This document shows positions 25,854-33,801 of a DNA stretch of 64,000 nt, piece by piece. This stretch comes from JAHRAW01 sp965212085. Its GTDB lineage: Bacteria > Pseudomonadota > Gammaproteobacteria > Arenicellales > Poriferihabitantaceae. Both the position numbers and the translations under genes were made by a program. The stretch covers positions 2,108,001 through 2,172,000 of the forward strand of contig OZ243042.1 of assembly GCA_965212085.1 (NCBI GenBank). Direction: 5' to 3'. The notes under the pieces were generated by a model, which was given only the letters and a program-made list of their open reading frames with translations, was not told the DNA's origin and made no database searches. Numbering within the stretch: position 1 is the first letter of the stretch; every line of letters starts with the position of its first letter.

Positions 25854-26702
25854 CTACGGCCTTTCGCCGCGCTTCAAGCGTTGCTCAATGTCGTCAATGC
25901 AGGGCACCAGGTCGGCGATGCTGTCAACGACGTAGTGGGCGCCGCGCTGGTACATTGAAGGATAGATGCGGTCGCGGTGCTTCTGCTTGACCTCTTCGGA
26001 GAAGGCGTTCCACGCGTCCAGTTGCACCCCCACCTCGTTGCCGGATATGGCCAGGCCGATGGCCCAGCAGCCGGCGTTCAAGCCTTCCTCGATGCCGGTC
26101 AGGGTGTCGTCCACCTTCACCACCGACTGCACCGGCGAAATATCCAGTTCAAGCATGTTGCGCAACACCATGTGTCCGAAAGGCCGCCCGCGCTTGACAT
26201 CGCCGGCGCCGTAAGTGGCGTCGGGGATGTAGCCCTGTTTCTCCGCGTCCGCCTGATTGATGGCCAGCATGCCCGGCAGGTAGCCGGAAGTGGAACCGAT
26301 CTTGAAGTCCCGGCGGCGGCATTCGGCGATGACCTCAAGGGTGCCCGGTATCAGTTGCGAATACTCCGACAGGCAGGCTTCCTGAAGGGGAACAAAATCC
26401 TCAAACATCCGGCTCACGTCCTCCTCGGTGGGCTCCACGCCGTGGGCCTCAACCCACCGCCGGCGGACGCTGGGGATTTCACAAATCAGGCCGATGTGGA
26501 CTTTTTTATGCGCGCCCATGGGAATGCGCGCCTCTTCAAGGCTGATGGGGACGCCGGCTTTTTCGAACACCTGGCAAAAAACAACCGCGGGCGCCATGCA
26601 GCCGAAGTCCATGGTGGTGCCCGCCCAGTCGAGGATGACGCAGCGCACCGGACCCCGGTAACTGCGGGTATAGGTAAATTCGCGTTCGTGAGTGAATTGC
26701 AT
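25854..26702 (-). CDS. phnX: Phosphonoacetaldehyde hydrolase
   Basis: Cleaves the C-P bond of phosphonoacetaldehyde, giving acetaldehyde and phosphate, the second step of 2-aminoethylphosphonate use. The 282-residue HAD protein has the nucleophile Asp25 in VILDWAGTTMDFG, the Schiff-base Lys in PMGAHKKVHIG (residues 61-71), GSTSGYLPGM, and VVKVDDTLTGIEEGLNAG. The ATG at 26702 is selected because the longer frame to 26981 is repeat-derived. The aminotransferase partner PhnW is not adjacent; the class V aminotransferase at 62757 looks closer to the alanine/serine-glyoxylate group. It lies 44 bp from tpm. Confidence 0.92.
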   Translation of the reverse strand: MQFTHEREFTYTRSYRGPVRCVILDWAGTTMDFGCMAPAVVFCQVFEKAGVPISLEEARIPMGAHKKVHIGLICEIPSVRRRWVEAHGVEPTEEDVSRMFEDFVPLQEACLSEYSQLIPGTLEVIAECRRRDFKIGSTSGYLPGMLAINQADAEKQGYIPDATYGAGDVKRGRPFGHMVLRNMLELDISPVQSVVKVDDTLTGIEEGLNAGCWAIGLAISGNEVGVQLDAWNAFSEEVKQKHRDRIYPSMYQRGAHYVVDSIADLVPCIDDIEQRLKRGERP

Positions 26703-26841
26703 GATGATGACCTGTTCAAAGGGTTGTGCGGTTAATCCGCGTTTGCATCTCGGAACCCACAGAATATTCCCAAACCCCGACGGCAACAAATGGTTATCCC
26801 GTATAGTTCCTATTGCCACGGCCAATAGGGCAGGGGCGGGC

Positions 26842-27024
26842 GACGCGCATTTGCGGGGCGCGGGGCGGCGGTTGCGCGTGACGCGCGTTGTGGGGGCGCG
26901 TGACGCGCATTGTGGGGGGGAGAGCCCCCCACGCCCCCCTGTGCGGCGCGGGGAAACTCCTGTTTCCAGCGCCGCGCGCACATCCTTGTGCGCGACAGTC
27001 CGGCTAGCGCCGGAAGGGTTTGAA
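26842..27024 (-). repeat. Diverged repeat module C with extra GCGCGTGACGCGC palindromes
   Basis: Three GCGCGTGACGCGC-like palindromes (from 26841, 26872 and 26895) lead into the GGGGGGAGAGCCCCCC hairpin, the TGTGCGGCGCGGGG segment and a shortened end (GCTAGCGCCGGAAGG) lacking the type A part. It occupies most of the 439-bp gap between phnX and pyrF; 26703-26841 shows nothing recognisable. Confidence 0.8.
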
Positions 27025-27071
27025 TGACGGCGGGAACTTCTACAGGAATGACGGGAGATTTTTTCATACTG

Positions 27072-27097
27072 TCAGCGAAATAGTGAACTTCTACAAT
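27072..27097 (+). repeat. Repeat type E (half element)
   Basis: TGTCAGCGAAATAGTGAACT... resembles the right arm of the hairpin at 19356-19380. It lies 45 bp upstream of pyrF; a TATAAT at 27125-27130 just before the pyrF start may be its -10 box. Confidence 0.6.
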
Positions 27098-27141
27098 TCT
27101 CCCTCACCGGGGCGCGGTTACAGATATAATCGCCCGACGCC

Positions 27142-28005
27142 ATGAGCAAATTTAACGAACTTCTCGCCGCAAGTTGGGGTCGCCGGCAAACCCTGTTGTG
27201 CGTGGGGCTGGATCCCGACCGCTCAAAACTGCCGGCGGCGGTGCGCAAGGAGCGGATGCCGTTGTTCGCCTTCAATCGGGAAATCATCAACGCCACCGCA
27301 CCCTGGGCGTGTGCTTTCAAGCCGCAAATCGCCTGCTACGCGGCGGTGGGGGCGGAAGCCGAGTTGGAGCAGACCATCGCTTACCTGCGGCACGAGCACC
27401 CGGATATTCCGGTGATTCTTGACGCCAAGCGCGGCGACGTCGGCGTTACCGCGCAACGCTACGCGCGGGAGGCCTTTGAGCGTTATCGGGCGGACGCGGT
27501 CACGGTCAATCCCTACCTGGGCGGCGATGCGCTGGCGCCGTTTCTGGAATATGTTGACGAGGACGGCGCGGACAAAGGCGTGTTCGTCCTGTGCCGCACC
27601 TCCAACCCCGGCAGCGGGGATTTTCAGGAACTGCCCAGTGGTGGGAGCGGGGGCGCGGGCGGGCTGTCGCTGGCCCACCACGTCGCCACCCGCGCGGTCA
27701 ACGAGTGGAACGGCAACGGCAACGTCGGGCTGGTGGTGGGCGCAACCTGGCCCCAGGAGATCGCCGCCATCCGCGCGCTGGCGGGGGATATGCCGTTGCT
27801 GATTCCGGGGGTCGGGGTTCAGGGCGGAGATCTGGAGGCGGTATTGGAAAACGGGCTGCGGGCGGATGGTTGCGGGCTGCTGATCAACGTTTCCCGCGGG
27901 ATTATGTATGCGGAGGCCGGGGCAGGGGATTTCGCCGAGGCCGCGGGCCGGGCCGCGGAAAGCTTTTGCCAACGGATCAACGCGTATCGAAGCAAGGACC
28001 GGTGA
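27142..28005 (+). CDS. pyrF: Orotidine 5'-phosphate decarboxylase (type 2)
   Basis: Last step of UMP synthesis. The 287-residue protein has the type 2 (longer) layout: LCVGLDPDRSKLP, FAFNREIINATAPWACAFKPQIA, the catalytic DAKRGD at residues 94-99, and LIPGVGVQGGDL. Length slightly exceeds the usual ~270 because of two Gly-rich loops, one after the SNPGSGDFQEL segment (GGSGGAGG) and one in the NGNGN stretch, both products of short repeats. It is convergent with the hydroxyacid dehydrogenase gene with only 4 bp between stops. Confidence 0.94.
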   Translation: MSKFNELLAASWGRRQTLLCVGLDPDRSKLPAAVRKERMPLFAFNREIINATAPWACAFKPQIACYAAVGAEAELEQTIAYLRHEHPDIPVILDAKRGDVGVTAQRYAREAFERYRADAVTVNPYLGGDALAPFLEYVDEDGADKGVFVLCRTSNPGSGDFQELPSGGSGGAGGLSLAHHVATRAVNEWNGNGNVGLVVGATWPQEIAAIRALAGDMPLLIPGVGVQGGDLEAVLENGLRADGCGLLINVSRGIMYAEAGAGDFAEAAGRAAESFCQRINAYRSKDR

Positions 28006-28009
28006 TATT

Positions 28010-29146
28010 TCACCCAAGCCAACGCGCATCCATCTCCCCGAAAGAATCACACCCCAACTGCTTCAAGGTTCGCTCAATTTCGTCGCGAAAGATTTCCATC
28101 ACCTGAGTCGCGCCGGGCTTGCCCAGCGCGCCGACGCCCCAGAAAAACGCGCGCCCGGCAAACGTCATCCGCGCCCCCAACGCCCCGGCGCGCACCACGT
28201 CCATGCCGGTGCGGATTCCGCTGTCCGCCATGACCGTTATGCGCTCGCGGATTTCCACGGGCACCGCGCGCAGGCTGTGGGCCGAGGCCGGCGCCGCGTC
28301 CAACTGGCGGCCGCCGTGGTTGGAGACGATGATGCCGTCCGCGCCGAGGTCGGCGGCGGCACGCATATCCGCTTCGTGTTGCACGCCCTTGAGCACCAGC
28401 GGGCCGTCCCATCGTTCGCGGATCATCGCCACGCGCTCGCGGGTGACGCCGTGCATGTTGAAGTCGGTGATGAAACTCGCCAGCCCCTGGTTGGCGCTTT
28501 CCCGGTAGCGCGCCACGTTGACGAAATCCGGCGGGCCGTGGCGCAGGGTTTGTATGGTCCACGCCGGGTGGGTGGCGCACTGCCGGAGGATGTTCGCGCT
28601 CAGGCTGAAGGGCAGTTTCAGGCCGTTGCGAAGTTCGCGGTTGCGTTTGGCGCCAACCGGAATGTCCAGGGTTACCACCAGAATCCGGTAGCCGGCTTGT
28701 TTGGCGCGCGCCAGTAGATCATCCATGACTTCAATTTTTTTCGGCACGTATAGTTGGAACCAGCACACGTCCGGCGCCTCCCCGGCGATTTTTTCCAGTT
28801 CGGTGGTGCTGAAGGTGCTGAGGATATAGGGAATGTTGGCGCGCTGGGCGGCCCGCGCCAGCGCGAGTTCCGCCCCCGGCCACATCATGTTGCCGAGTCC
28901 CACCGGCGGCACCCCGACCGGCATCGAATAGTCGCGGCCAAACAACGGCGCGGTGAGGTCGGTATGGGACACGTCCCGCAGGTAGCGGGGGGTCAGAACC
29001 ACGTCGTGCCAGGCGTCGCGGTTGCGCCGCTTGCCGTGCTCCTCGTCAATGGCGCCGTCCACGTAATCAAACGCAAAGCCGGGCATCCGCCGGCGGGCGC
29101 GCCGCTTGAGGTCGGGGATGGCGGGGAAGCGGGTGTCGTAGTTCAT
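28010..29146 (-). CDS. FMN-dependent alpha-hydroxyacid dehydrogenase (L-lactate dehydrogenase-like)
   Basis: A 378-residue TIM-barrel flavoenzyme of the glycolate oxidase/LldD/mandelate dehydrogenase family. It has PGFAFDYVDGAIDEE, the FMN-binding LSTFSTTELEKIA and WFQLYVPK, LVVTLDIPVGAKRNRE, and the catalytic His in VSNHGGRQLD, with MADSGIRTGMDVVRA binding the FMN phosphate. It oxidises an (S)-2-hydroxy acid and passes electrons to quinone or O2. The N-terminal segment and length fit LldD-like enzymes, but the substrate cannot be fixed. Confidence 0.88.
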   Translation of the reverse strand: MNYDTRFPAIPDLKRRARRRMPGFAFDYVDGAIDEEHGKRRNRDAWHDVVLTPRYLRDVSHTDLTAPLFGRDYSMPVGVPPVGLGNMMWPGAELALARAAQRANIPYILSTFSTTELEKIAGEAPDVCWFQLYVPKKIEVMDDLLARAKQAGYRILVVTLDIPVGAKRNRELRNGLKLPFSLSANILRQCATHPAWTIQTLRHGPPDFVNVARYRESANQGLASFITDFNMHGVTRERVAMIRERWDGPLVLKGVQHEADMRAAADLGADGIIVSNHGGRQLDAAPASAHSLRAVPVEIRERITVMADSGIRTGMDVVRAGALGARMTFAGRAFFWGVGALGKPGATQVMEIFRDEIERTLKQLGCDSFGEMDARWLG

Positions 29147-29269
29147 GGCGGCGGGGTCGGCGGGGTCGGCAAGTCGGTCGTGGATGGGGAAACTCTATCA
29201 CCGCTTCACGCGCTCCGGTAGCGTAAAATAGGCCGCCCTGATTGTTGAATTTCTGAACGAGGACCTGCA

Positions 29270-29749
29270 ATGACCATCCAAATCGGCGAACGCATTCCCA
29301 ATGTGAGCATCGCCCAAATGACCCCGGACGGCCCGGCGGAAGTGACCACCGGCGAGATTTTCGCCGGCAAAAAAGTGCTGCTATTCGCCGTGCCCGGCGC
29401 CTACACGCCGACCTGCTCCACCGCGCACCTGCCCGGTTACGTGGTGCATTATGACGCCATCACCGCCAAAGGGGTGGACGCCGTCGCCTGCCTGTCGGTG
29501 AACGATGCGTTCGTCATGGGCGCGTGGGGCGCCGACCAAAACGCCGGCGACATCCTGATGCTGGCCGACGGCAGCGGCGCCTTCACCGAAGCGCTGGGCC
29601 TGGAACTGGACCTGACCGCACGCCAAATGGGGGTGCGCTCCCAGCGTTACGCCATGCTCGTGGATGACGGCGTGGTCACCCACCTCAACGTTGAGGAAGG
29701 CGCGAGTTTTGAGGTCAGCGACGCTGAGACGATGCTGGGGTTGCTGTAG
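29270..29749 (+). CDS. Peroxiredoxin (Prx5 type)
   Basis: A 159-residue thiol peroxidase reducing H2O2 and organic hydroperoxides. The peroxidatic Cys49 lies in PGAYTPTCSTAHLPGYV, the Prx5 form of the motif, and CLSVNDAFVMGAWG and a C-terminal VEEGASFEVSDAETML follow. No glutaredoxin domain is fused. GAACGAGGACCTGCA before the ATG holds the ribosome site. The gene ends at a strong terminator and is separate from the OxyR block 2 kb away, though likely part of the same stress response. Confidence 0.92.
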   Translation: MTIQIGERIPNVSIAQMTPDGPAEVTTGEIFAGKKVLLFAVPGAYTPTCSTAHLPGYVVHYDAITAKGVDAVACLSVNDAFVMGAWGADQNAGDILMLADGSGAFTEALGLELDLTARQMGVRSQRYAMLVDDGVVTHLNVEEGASFEVSDAETMLGLL

Positions 29750-29776
29750 GGGATTGTTTCGTAGCGGTATGGCGTT

Positions 29777-29807
29777 CCCGCCCCCGTTCAAGCAGGGGGC
29801 GGGTTTT
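29777..29807 (+). terminator. Rho-independent terminator of the peroxiredoxin gene
   Basis: Perfect 9-bp stem CCCGCCCCC / GGGGGCGGG with a 9-base loop, followed by TTTT, 27 bp after the stop codon. Confidence 0.88.
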
Positions 29808-29879
29808 GTGCGGGGGAGTGGGGGTAGGGGGGAGTGGTGCATGTGCTTACTTTTTCGTATCGCCCTGCAATGATATTTT

Positions 29880-30911
29880 TCATGTTGCCGACCGCGCGCG
29901 CTGGATCATCTGCTTCACCTGGGTATTCGCTTTTATTTCATTAAGTTCAATCTCCGGGTGACGGCGGGCGAATACGCGAAATATCTCGTCGGCAAACGCC
30001 TGCCCGATGCTTTCGACGTCGGAAAAATCAAAGATTACCGTATTGAATCGGTCAACCCGTACCAGCAATCGTTTAGCCTGGGAACGGGATATGAGTTTGT
30101 CATCGCCGTATTGTGCGAGCCGAACCGGGATGTTTGTTTTTGTAAATCCAGAGTCATCGCCGGATGTGAACTGGTTGAAGATTTTTTGTGCCGTGCGTGA
30201 GGCGATTTTTTTTAACCGCATCCACACGACCGTGTCAAATTCCGGTCTCTCGACTTTATGTATCCTGTATTCTTGCCTGCCAAATACGCGTGAAAAGCGG
30301 ATGTCCCCGGAGGTAATAATGAACTCGTCGAACATTCGGGAAGCAAAAAAGATGCCTTCGCCGGAATGGTTTTCCGGGTCCGTTGTGAATTTCCCTTTTG
30401 CCAGTTCAAGAGGCGCGTGTCGTTCATCAAACAATCCGGCTGTCGCCTGGATTTTTTTGAATATGCCGACTCCGTTATCCATGATCACAATTCCCGCCGT
30501 CGCGGCGTTTTCTTCGAACATCACCTGAATTTGATCGCCACCCGAATGATCAATGGCGTTATTGAACATTTCAGTGAAACCGTAGTGCCAAATGTCAAGC
30601 GCGTTGCCGGGCAACCTCGCAAGGAGCGGGCTGATGTCGCGAATCCACACTTCGGCTTCCGTCAGGGAAGCGTTTATTTCATAGTCTTTCTGCCATTGGT
30701 TTAAGGTGCGTAGATGGTACTGCTTGTTGCGAGTCGCCCCTCTGGAAGCGAGTACTTGATCATTGACCAGCCGCAGAAGGTGCCGATTGGCCGCTTGGCG
30801 GGAAATGTCAAAACGCCGGACAACCCGCTTTGCGATGTCGCCCGGATGTTCCTGAACCTGCGAAATAATAAATCGGCGAATTTCTTCGCTCTTGTTGCGA
30901 ATGTCAGCCAC
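29880..30911 (-). CDS. Winged-helix / GHKL ATPase / DUF4325 regulatory protein
   Basis: A protein of ~343-352 residues with three parts. Numbering is from the longer TTG start at 30938: an N-terminal winged helix (residues ~15-75, IAKRVVRRFDISRQAANRHL), a GHKL-type ATP-binding domain (N-box EMFNNAIDHS 123-132, G1 DNGVG 154-158, G2 HSGEGIFFAS 191-200), and a C-terminal DUF4325 STAS-like domain (VIFDFSDVESIGQAFADEIF). There is no histidine-phosphorylation box, so it is not a sensor kinase; the ATPase resembles anti-sigma factors. I chose the GTG at 30911 (CGGGAAATACC before it) because TTG 30938 lies inside a TTGACAA repeat. The likely role is an ATP-dependent one-protein transcriptional switch, possibly self-regulating. 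The target is unknown. Confidence 0.8.
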   Translation of the reverse strand: MADIRNKSEEIRRFIISQVQEHPGDIAKRVVRRFDISRQAANRHLLRLVNDQVLASRGATRNKQYHLRTLNQWQKDYEINASLTEAEVWIRDISPLLARLPGNALDIWHYGFTEMFNNAIDHSGGDQIQVMFEENAATAGIVIMDNGVGIFKKIQATAGLFDERHAPLELAKGKFTTDPENHSGEGIFFASRMFDEFIITSGDIRFSRVFGRQEYRIHKVERPEFDTVVWMRLKKIASRTAQKIFNQFTSGDDSGFTKTNIPVRLAQYGDDKLISRSQAKRLLVRVDRFNTVIFDFSDVESIGQAFADEIFRVFARRHPEIELNEIKANTQVKQMIQRARSAT

Positions 30912-30931
30912 GGTATTTCCCGGATTTGAGT

Positions 30932-30982
30932 TTGTCAACGTTAGAAAGGTATATTGTCAACTATAACCCGCTTATTGTCAAC
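30932..30982 (-). promoter_or_regulatory. Three GTTGACAA direct repeats upstream of the wHTH-GHKL gene
   Basis: On the plus strand TTGTCAAC occurs at 30932-30939, 30954-30961 and 30975-30982, spaced 22 and 21 bp, i.e. two helical turns. On the minus strand each contains TTGACA, a consensus -35 box. They could be promoter -35 boxes, operators for the gene's own winged helix, or both. Confidence 0.65.
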
Positions 30983-31070
30983 ATACTGTATCAGGCCATC
31001 GCACCACAAAGCCCCAAATTGCCCGGCCTTTTTCAGGGCCGTGGTTCGACTCAATAATAGTGTACGCCTA

Positions 31071-31108
31071 TTGCTTTATTAGAAACAATCAATTAGACTA
31101 ATTGATTG
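31071..31108 (+). promoter_or_regulatory. Rubrerythrin promoter with palindromic operator over the -10 box
   Basis: TTGCTT (31071-31076), 17-bp spacer, TAGACT (31094-31099) forms a plausible sigma-70 promoter. A perfect 9-bp inverted repeat CAATCAATT-AGACT-AATTGATTG (31086-31108) is centred on the -10 box. A dimeric repressor bound there would block RNA polymerase; its identity is unknown. Confidence 0.65.
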
Positions 31109-31191
31109 AATTACCCCACAATGCGTCCATGCCCCGGAGCCATCTGACTTCCGGGTCGCAACCAACGACCACTTTATCAGGAGACACGATC

Positions 31192-31605
31192 ATGAGTTTA
31201 GCCGATTCAAAAACCGGGCAGAATCTCAAAGACGCCTTTTCCGGGGAATCCCAGGCCAACCGCCGTTACCTGTATTTTGCCGCCAAAGCGGACATTGAGG
31301 GCTATAACGACGTGGCCGCGGTGTTCCGTTCCACCGCCGAAGGCGAAACCGGCCACGCCCACGGCCACCTCGAATACCTCGAAGAAATCGGCGACCCGGC
31401 CACCGGGCTGCCCATCGGCGGCACGCCGGACAACCTCAAGGCGGCCATCGCCGGCGAGACCCACGAATACACCGATATGTATCCGGGCATGGCCAAGACC
31501 GCCAGAGACGAGGGTTTTGACGAAATCGCCGACTGGTTCGAGACCCTGGGCAAAGCCGAACGCTCCCACGCCAACCGCTTCCAGAAGGCGCTGGACGAGT
31601 TGTAA
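31192..31605 (+). CDS. rbr: Rubrerythrin (diiron protein without rubredoxin domain)
   Basis: A 137-residue diiron peroxidase. It contains the four-helix ExxH-type ligands: FSGESQANRRYLYFA, STAEGETGHAHGHLEYLEEIGDPATG, IAGETHEYTDMYPGMAKTARDEGFDEIADWFETLGKAERSHANRF (two segments). The C-terminal rubredoxin domain of classical rubrerythrin is absent. The start at ATG 31192 follows CAGGAGACACGATC. It removes H2O2 with electrons from a partner, possibly the Fe-S protein gene next in line (97 bp downstream). A strong promoter with an operator precedes it. Confidence 0.92.
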   Translation: MSLADSKTGQNLKDAFSGESQANRRYLYFAAKADIEGYNDVAAVFRSTAEGETGHAHGHLEYLEEIGDPATGLPIGGTPDNLKAAIAGETHEYTDMYPGMAKTARDEGFDEIADWFETLGKAERSHANRFQKALDEL

Positions 31606-31645
31606 CTAAACGCCGAACGCCCGTTTCCGGCGCGGCGCGCGGCTG

Positions 31646-31675
31646 GTCACCGGGGGCTTCCTCGGCCCCGGTGAC
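31646..31675 (+). other. Hairpin between rubrerythrin and the Fe-S protein gene
   Basis: Perfect 10-bp stem GTCACCGGGG / CCCCGGTGAC with a 10-base loop and no T run. It may reduce read-through or protect the rubrerythrin mRNA, allowing higher expression of the first gene. Confidence 0.6.
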
Positions 31676-31701
31676 GCCGCTTGCCTGACCGGGATCCTGC
31701 A

Positions 31702-33084
31702 ATGGCATCCACGCTTCCCGCAGAGGGCGGCCTTGAGGCGCCCACCCGTCACCCCGTTGACTGGAAAAACCCGCGGTTCTACGACCGGCAATCGCTGTTC
31801 GACGAACTGGAACGGGTCTTCGACCATTGCCACGGCTGCCGGCGGTGCGTCAGTTTGTGCAACGCCTTCCCGACCCTGTTTGACCTCGTGGATGCGTCGG
31901 CAACCCTGGAAATGGACGGGGTCGCGCACAGCGATTACTGGAAGGTGGTGGATCACTGCTACCTGTGCGACTTGTGCTACCAGACCAAATGCCCGTACAT
32001 CCCGCCCCACGAATGGAACATTGATTTCCCCCACCTGATGCTGCGGGCCAAGGCGGTGAAGCATGAAAAGGGCGCGGGCAAGGGCGGGAATGGCAGCCAC
32101 GGCCGCGTAACCATCGGCGAGAAAATCCTCTCCTCCACCGACGCCGTCGGCAAACTGGCGGGCATTCCCATCGTCGTCAACGGGGTCAATGCCGCCAACC
32201 GCTCAAAGCCGCTGCGAAAACTTTTGCACCACGCTTTGGGCGTGCATCCTCAAGCCGGCGTTCCCGAATATCACAATGACACCCTGCGTAAAAGGCATAA
32301 ATCCGACCCCGGCAATGGCGCCGGAAAAAGCGCGGAACCAGTGCCGGCGGGCCGCACCAGCGGCAAGGTGGCGATCTTCGCCACCTGTTTCAGCAACTAC
32401 AATGAACCCGACCTGGGCGAAGACCTGATCAAGGTGTTGCGGCACAATGGGATTGAAGTAACCCTGGTGAACCGGGAACGCTGCTGCGGCATGCCGAAAC
32501 TGGAGCTGGGGGACTTGCGGGCGGTGGAGAAGGCGAAACAGGCCAATATCCCGGAACTGGATAAAATGGTGGCCGGGGGCTGGGACATCATCGCCCCGGT
32601 GCCTTCCTGCGTGCTGATGCTGCGCCAGGAGTTGCCGTTGTTGTTCCCCGATGACGAGGCGGTGCGGCGGGTCGCAAAGGCGGTGTTCGACCCGTTTGAA
32701 TACCTCATGGAGCGCCACCGGGCGGGGCTTTTGAACACCGCCTTCCAAAAACCGCTGGGCAAGGTCGCCTACCACGCCGCCTGCCACCAGCGCGTGCAGA
32801 AAATCGGCCCGCAGACCCGCCAGTGCCTGGAACTGGTGCCGGACACCGAGGTGGTGACCATCGAACGCTGCTCCGGCCACGACGGCACCTACGGCGTCAA
32901 GAGCCGCTTCTACGAGACCGCCGCAAAAATCGGCCGGCCGGTGGTCAACCGCGTGCGCCAGGCGCAGGCCGACCACTACGCCAGCGACTGCCCCATGGCC
33001 GGGCGTTTCATTGAACACGGCATGGCCGACGGCAGCCGCACCGGGCACCCGGTTTCGCTGTTGCGGGCGGCCTACGGAATATAG
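31702..33084 (+). CDS. GlpC/HdrD-like Fe-S oxidoreductase with CCG domains
   Basis: About 460 residues. The N-terminal region binds two 4Fe-4S clusters (CHGCRRCVSLCNAF and CYLCDLCYQTKCPY). The C-terminal part has two Cys-rich CCG domains (ATCFSNYN ... NRERCCGMPKLE and YHAACHQR ... ERCSGHDGTYG), the modules that carry quinone- or disulfide-reactive clusters in GlpC, GlcF and heterodisulfide reductase. It probably passes electrons to rubrerythrin or a related redox partner; this gene order (rubrerythrin, Fe-S protein, DUF3501) recurs in other proteobacteria by recall. A Gly/Lys/Asn-rich insert (EKGAGKGGNGSHG) lies after the first cluster domain. The start is ATG 31702; a TTG at 31681 is possible. 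Confidence 0.87.
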   Translation: MASTLPAEGGLEAPTRHPVDWKNPRFYDRQSLFDELERVFDHCHGCRRCVSLCNAFPTLFDLVDASATLEMDGVAHSDYWKVVDHCYLCDLCYQTKCPYIPPHEWNIDFPHLMLRAKAVKHEKGAGKGGNGSHGRVTIGEKILSSTDAVGKLAGIPIVVNGVNAANRSKPLRKLLHHALGVHPQAGVPEYHNDTLRKRHKSDPGNGAGKSAEPVPAGRTSGKVAIFATCFSNYNEPDLGEDLIKVLRHNGIEVTLVNRERCCGMPKLELGDLRAVEKAKQANIPELDKMVAGGWDIIAPVPSCVLMLRQELPLLFPDDEAVRRVAKAVFDPFEYLMERHRAGLLNTAFQKPLGKVAYHAACHQRVQKIGPQTRQCLELVPDTEVVTIERCSGHDGTYGVKSRFYETAAKIGRPVVNRVRQAQADHYASDCPMAGRFIEHGMADGSRTGHPVSLLRAAYGI

Positions 33085-33093
33085 GGGGAGGTG

Positions 33094-33622
33094 ATGCTGG
33101 AAATCATAAAATCGTGGTTGACATCCTCCGCCGGGTTGACGATATCAGCCGTCGCCGCGCTTTTCATATTCAGCGCCAAAATCATACTGGATTATCTTGC
33201 GGAGAAACAACGCCAAAAGCATTTGCGTAACGCGCTTATCGCGTATATTGATTACATCCTGTTTGAGGCACAAGCCACGCAAAAAAACTTTGATGTAGGC
33301 GAGGCGATCAAAAAAATCGAGGCAAACGCGGCGTACACCCCGTACGTTTTGTACGACTTCGGGCACGGGGTTCAATATCCAGACTATTTGCAGGGAATAC
33401 AGTTTTCTGGAGACCGGCGCGATACAGGCAGTGGTGGGTTATATCATTTCCGTAGATTATCTACGGGACATCTGTGAACAACTACGCACCGAGTACGTGC
33501 GCAGTTTCACGTCGAAGAGGAAAATTCAGCTGGTGAATGAATTGAGTGAAACTGAATTGAGTGAAACACTCAATGAGGTGGTCGAAAAATCACGCAAGGC
33601 GCGTGATGCATTGCTCCAATAA
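33094..33622 (+). pseudogene. Small single-pass membrane protein gene broken by a frameshift
   Basis: GGGGGAGGTG precedes ATG 33094. The first frame gives a membrane segment (LTISAVAALFIFSAKIILDYLA) and a basic/helical region up to ...YPDYLQGIQ. After the T4 run at about 33402-33405 the sense continues in the +1 frame as FLETGAIQAVVGYIISVDYLRDICEQL and ends at 33620-33622. Removing one T restores a single frame of about 175 residues. Base composition is more AT-rich than that of its neighbours, and it interrupts the Fe-S protein/DUF3501 order. It could be a real mutation, a sequencing error or a slippage site. The family is not recognised. Confidence 0.65.
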
Positions 33623-33801
33623 ACTTATGCGACAAAACTTATACGACAGGCCAGCCGGGACCGAAAGCAATCATTGTGGATCTCCGCAGGTGGGTGATAG
33701 GAAAGATATACCGATTATACCGAAATAAACAAGATGTAAAGGTGAAATTTGGTATATTTTTCGCTAAGTTAATTGACAGGAATACTTTATAGATTATTGA
33801 T

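Noticed and set aside
31021..31052. GGCC-rich imperfect hairpin upstream of rubrerythrin as a terminator
   Set aside because: The stem is short and mismatched, with the T run inside it; no gene ends nearby on the plus strand.
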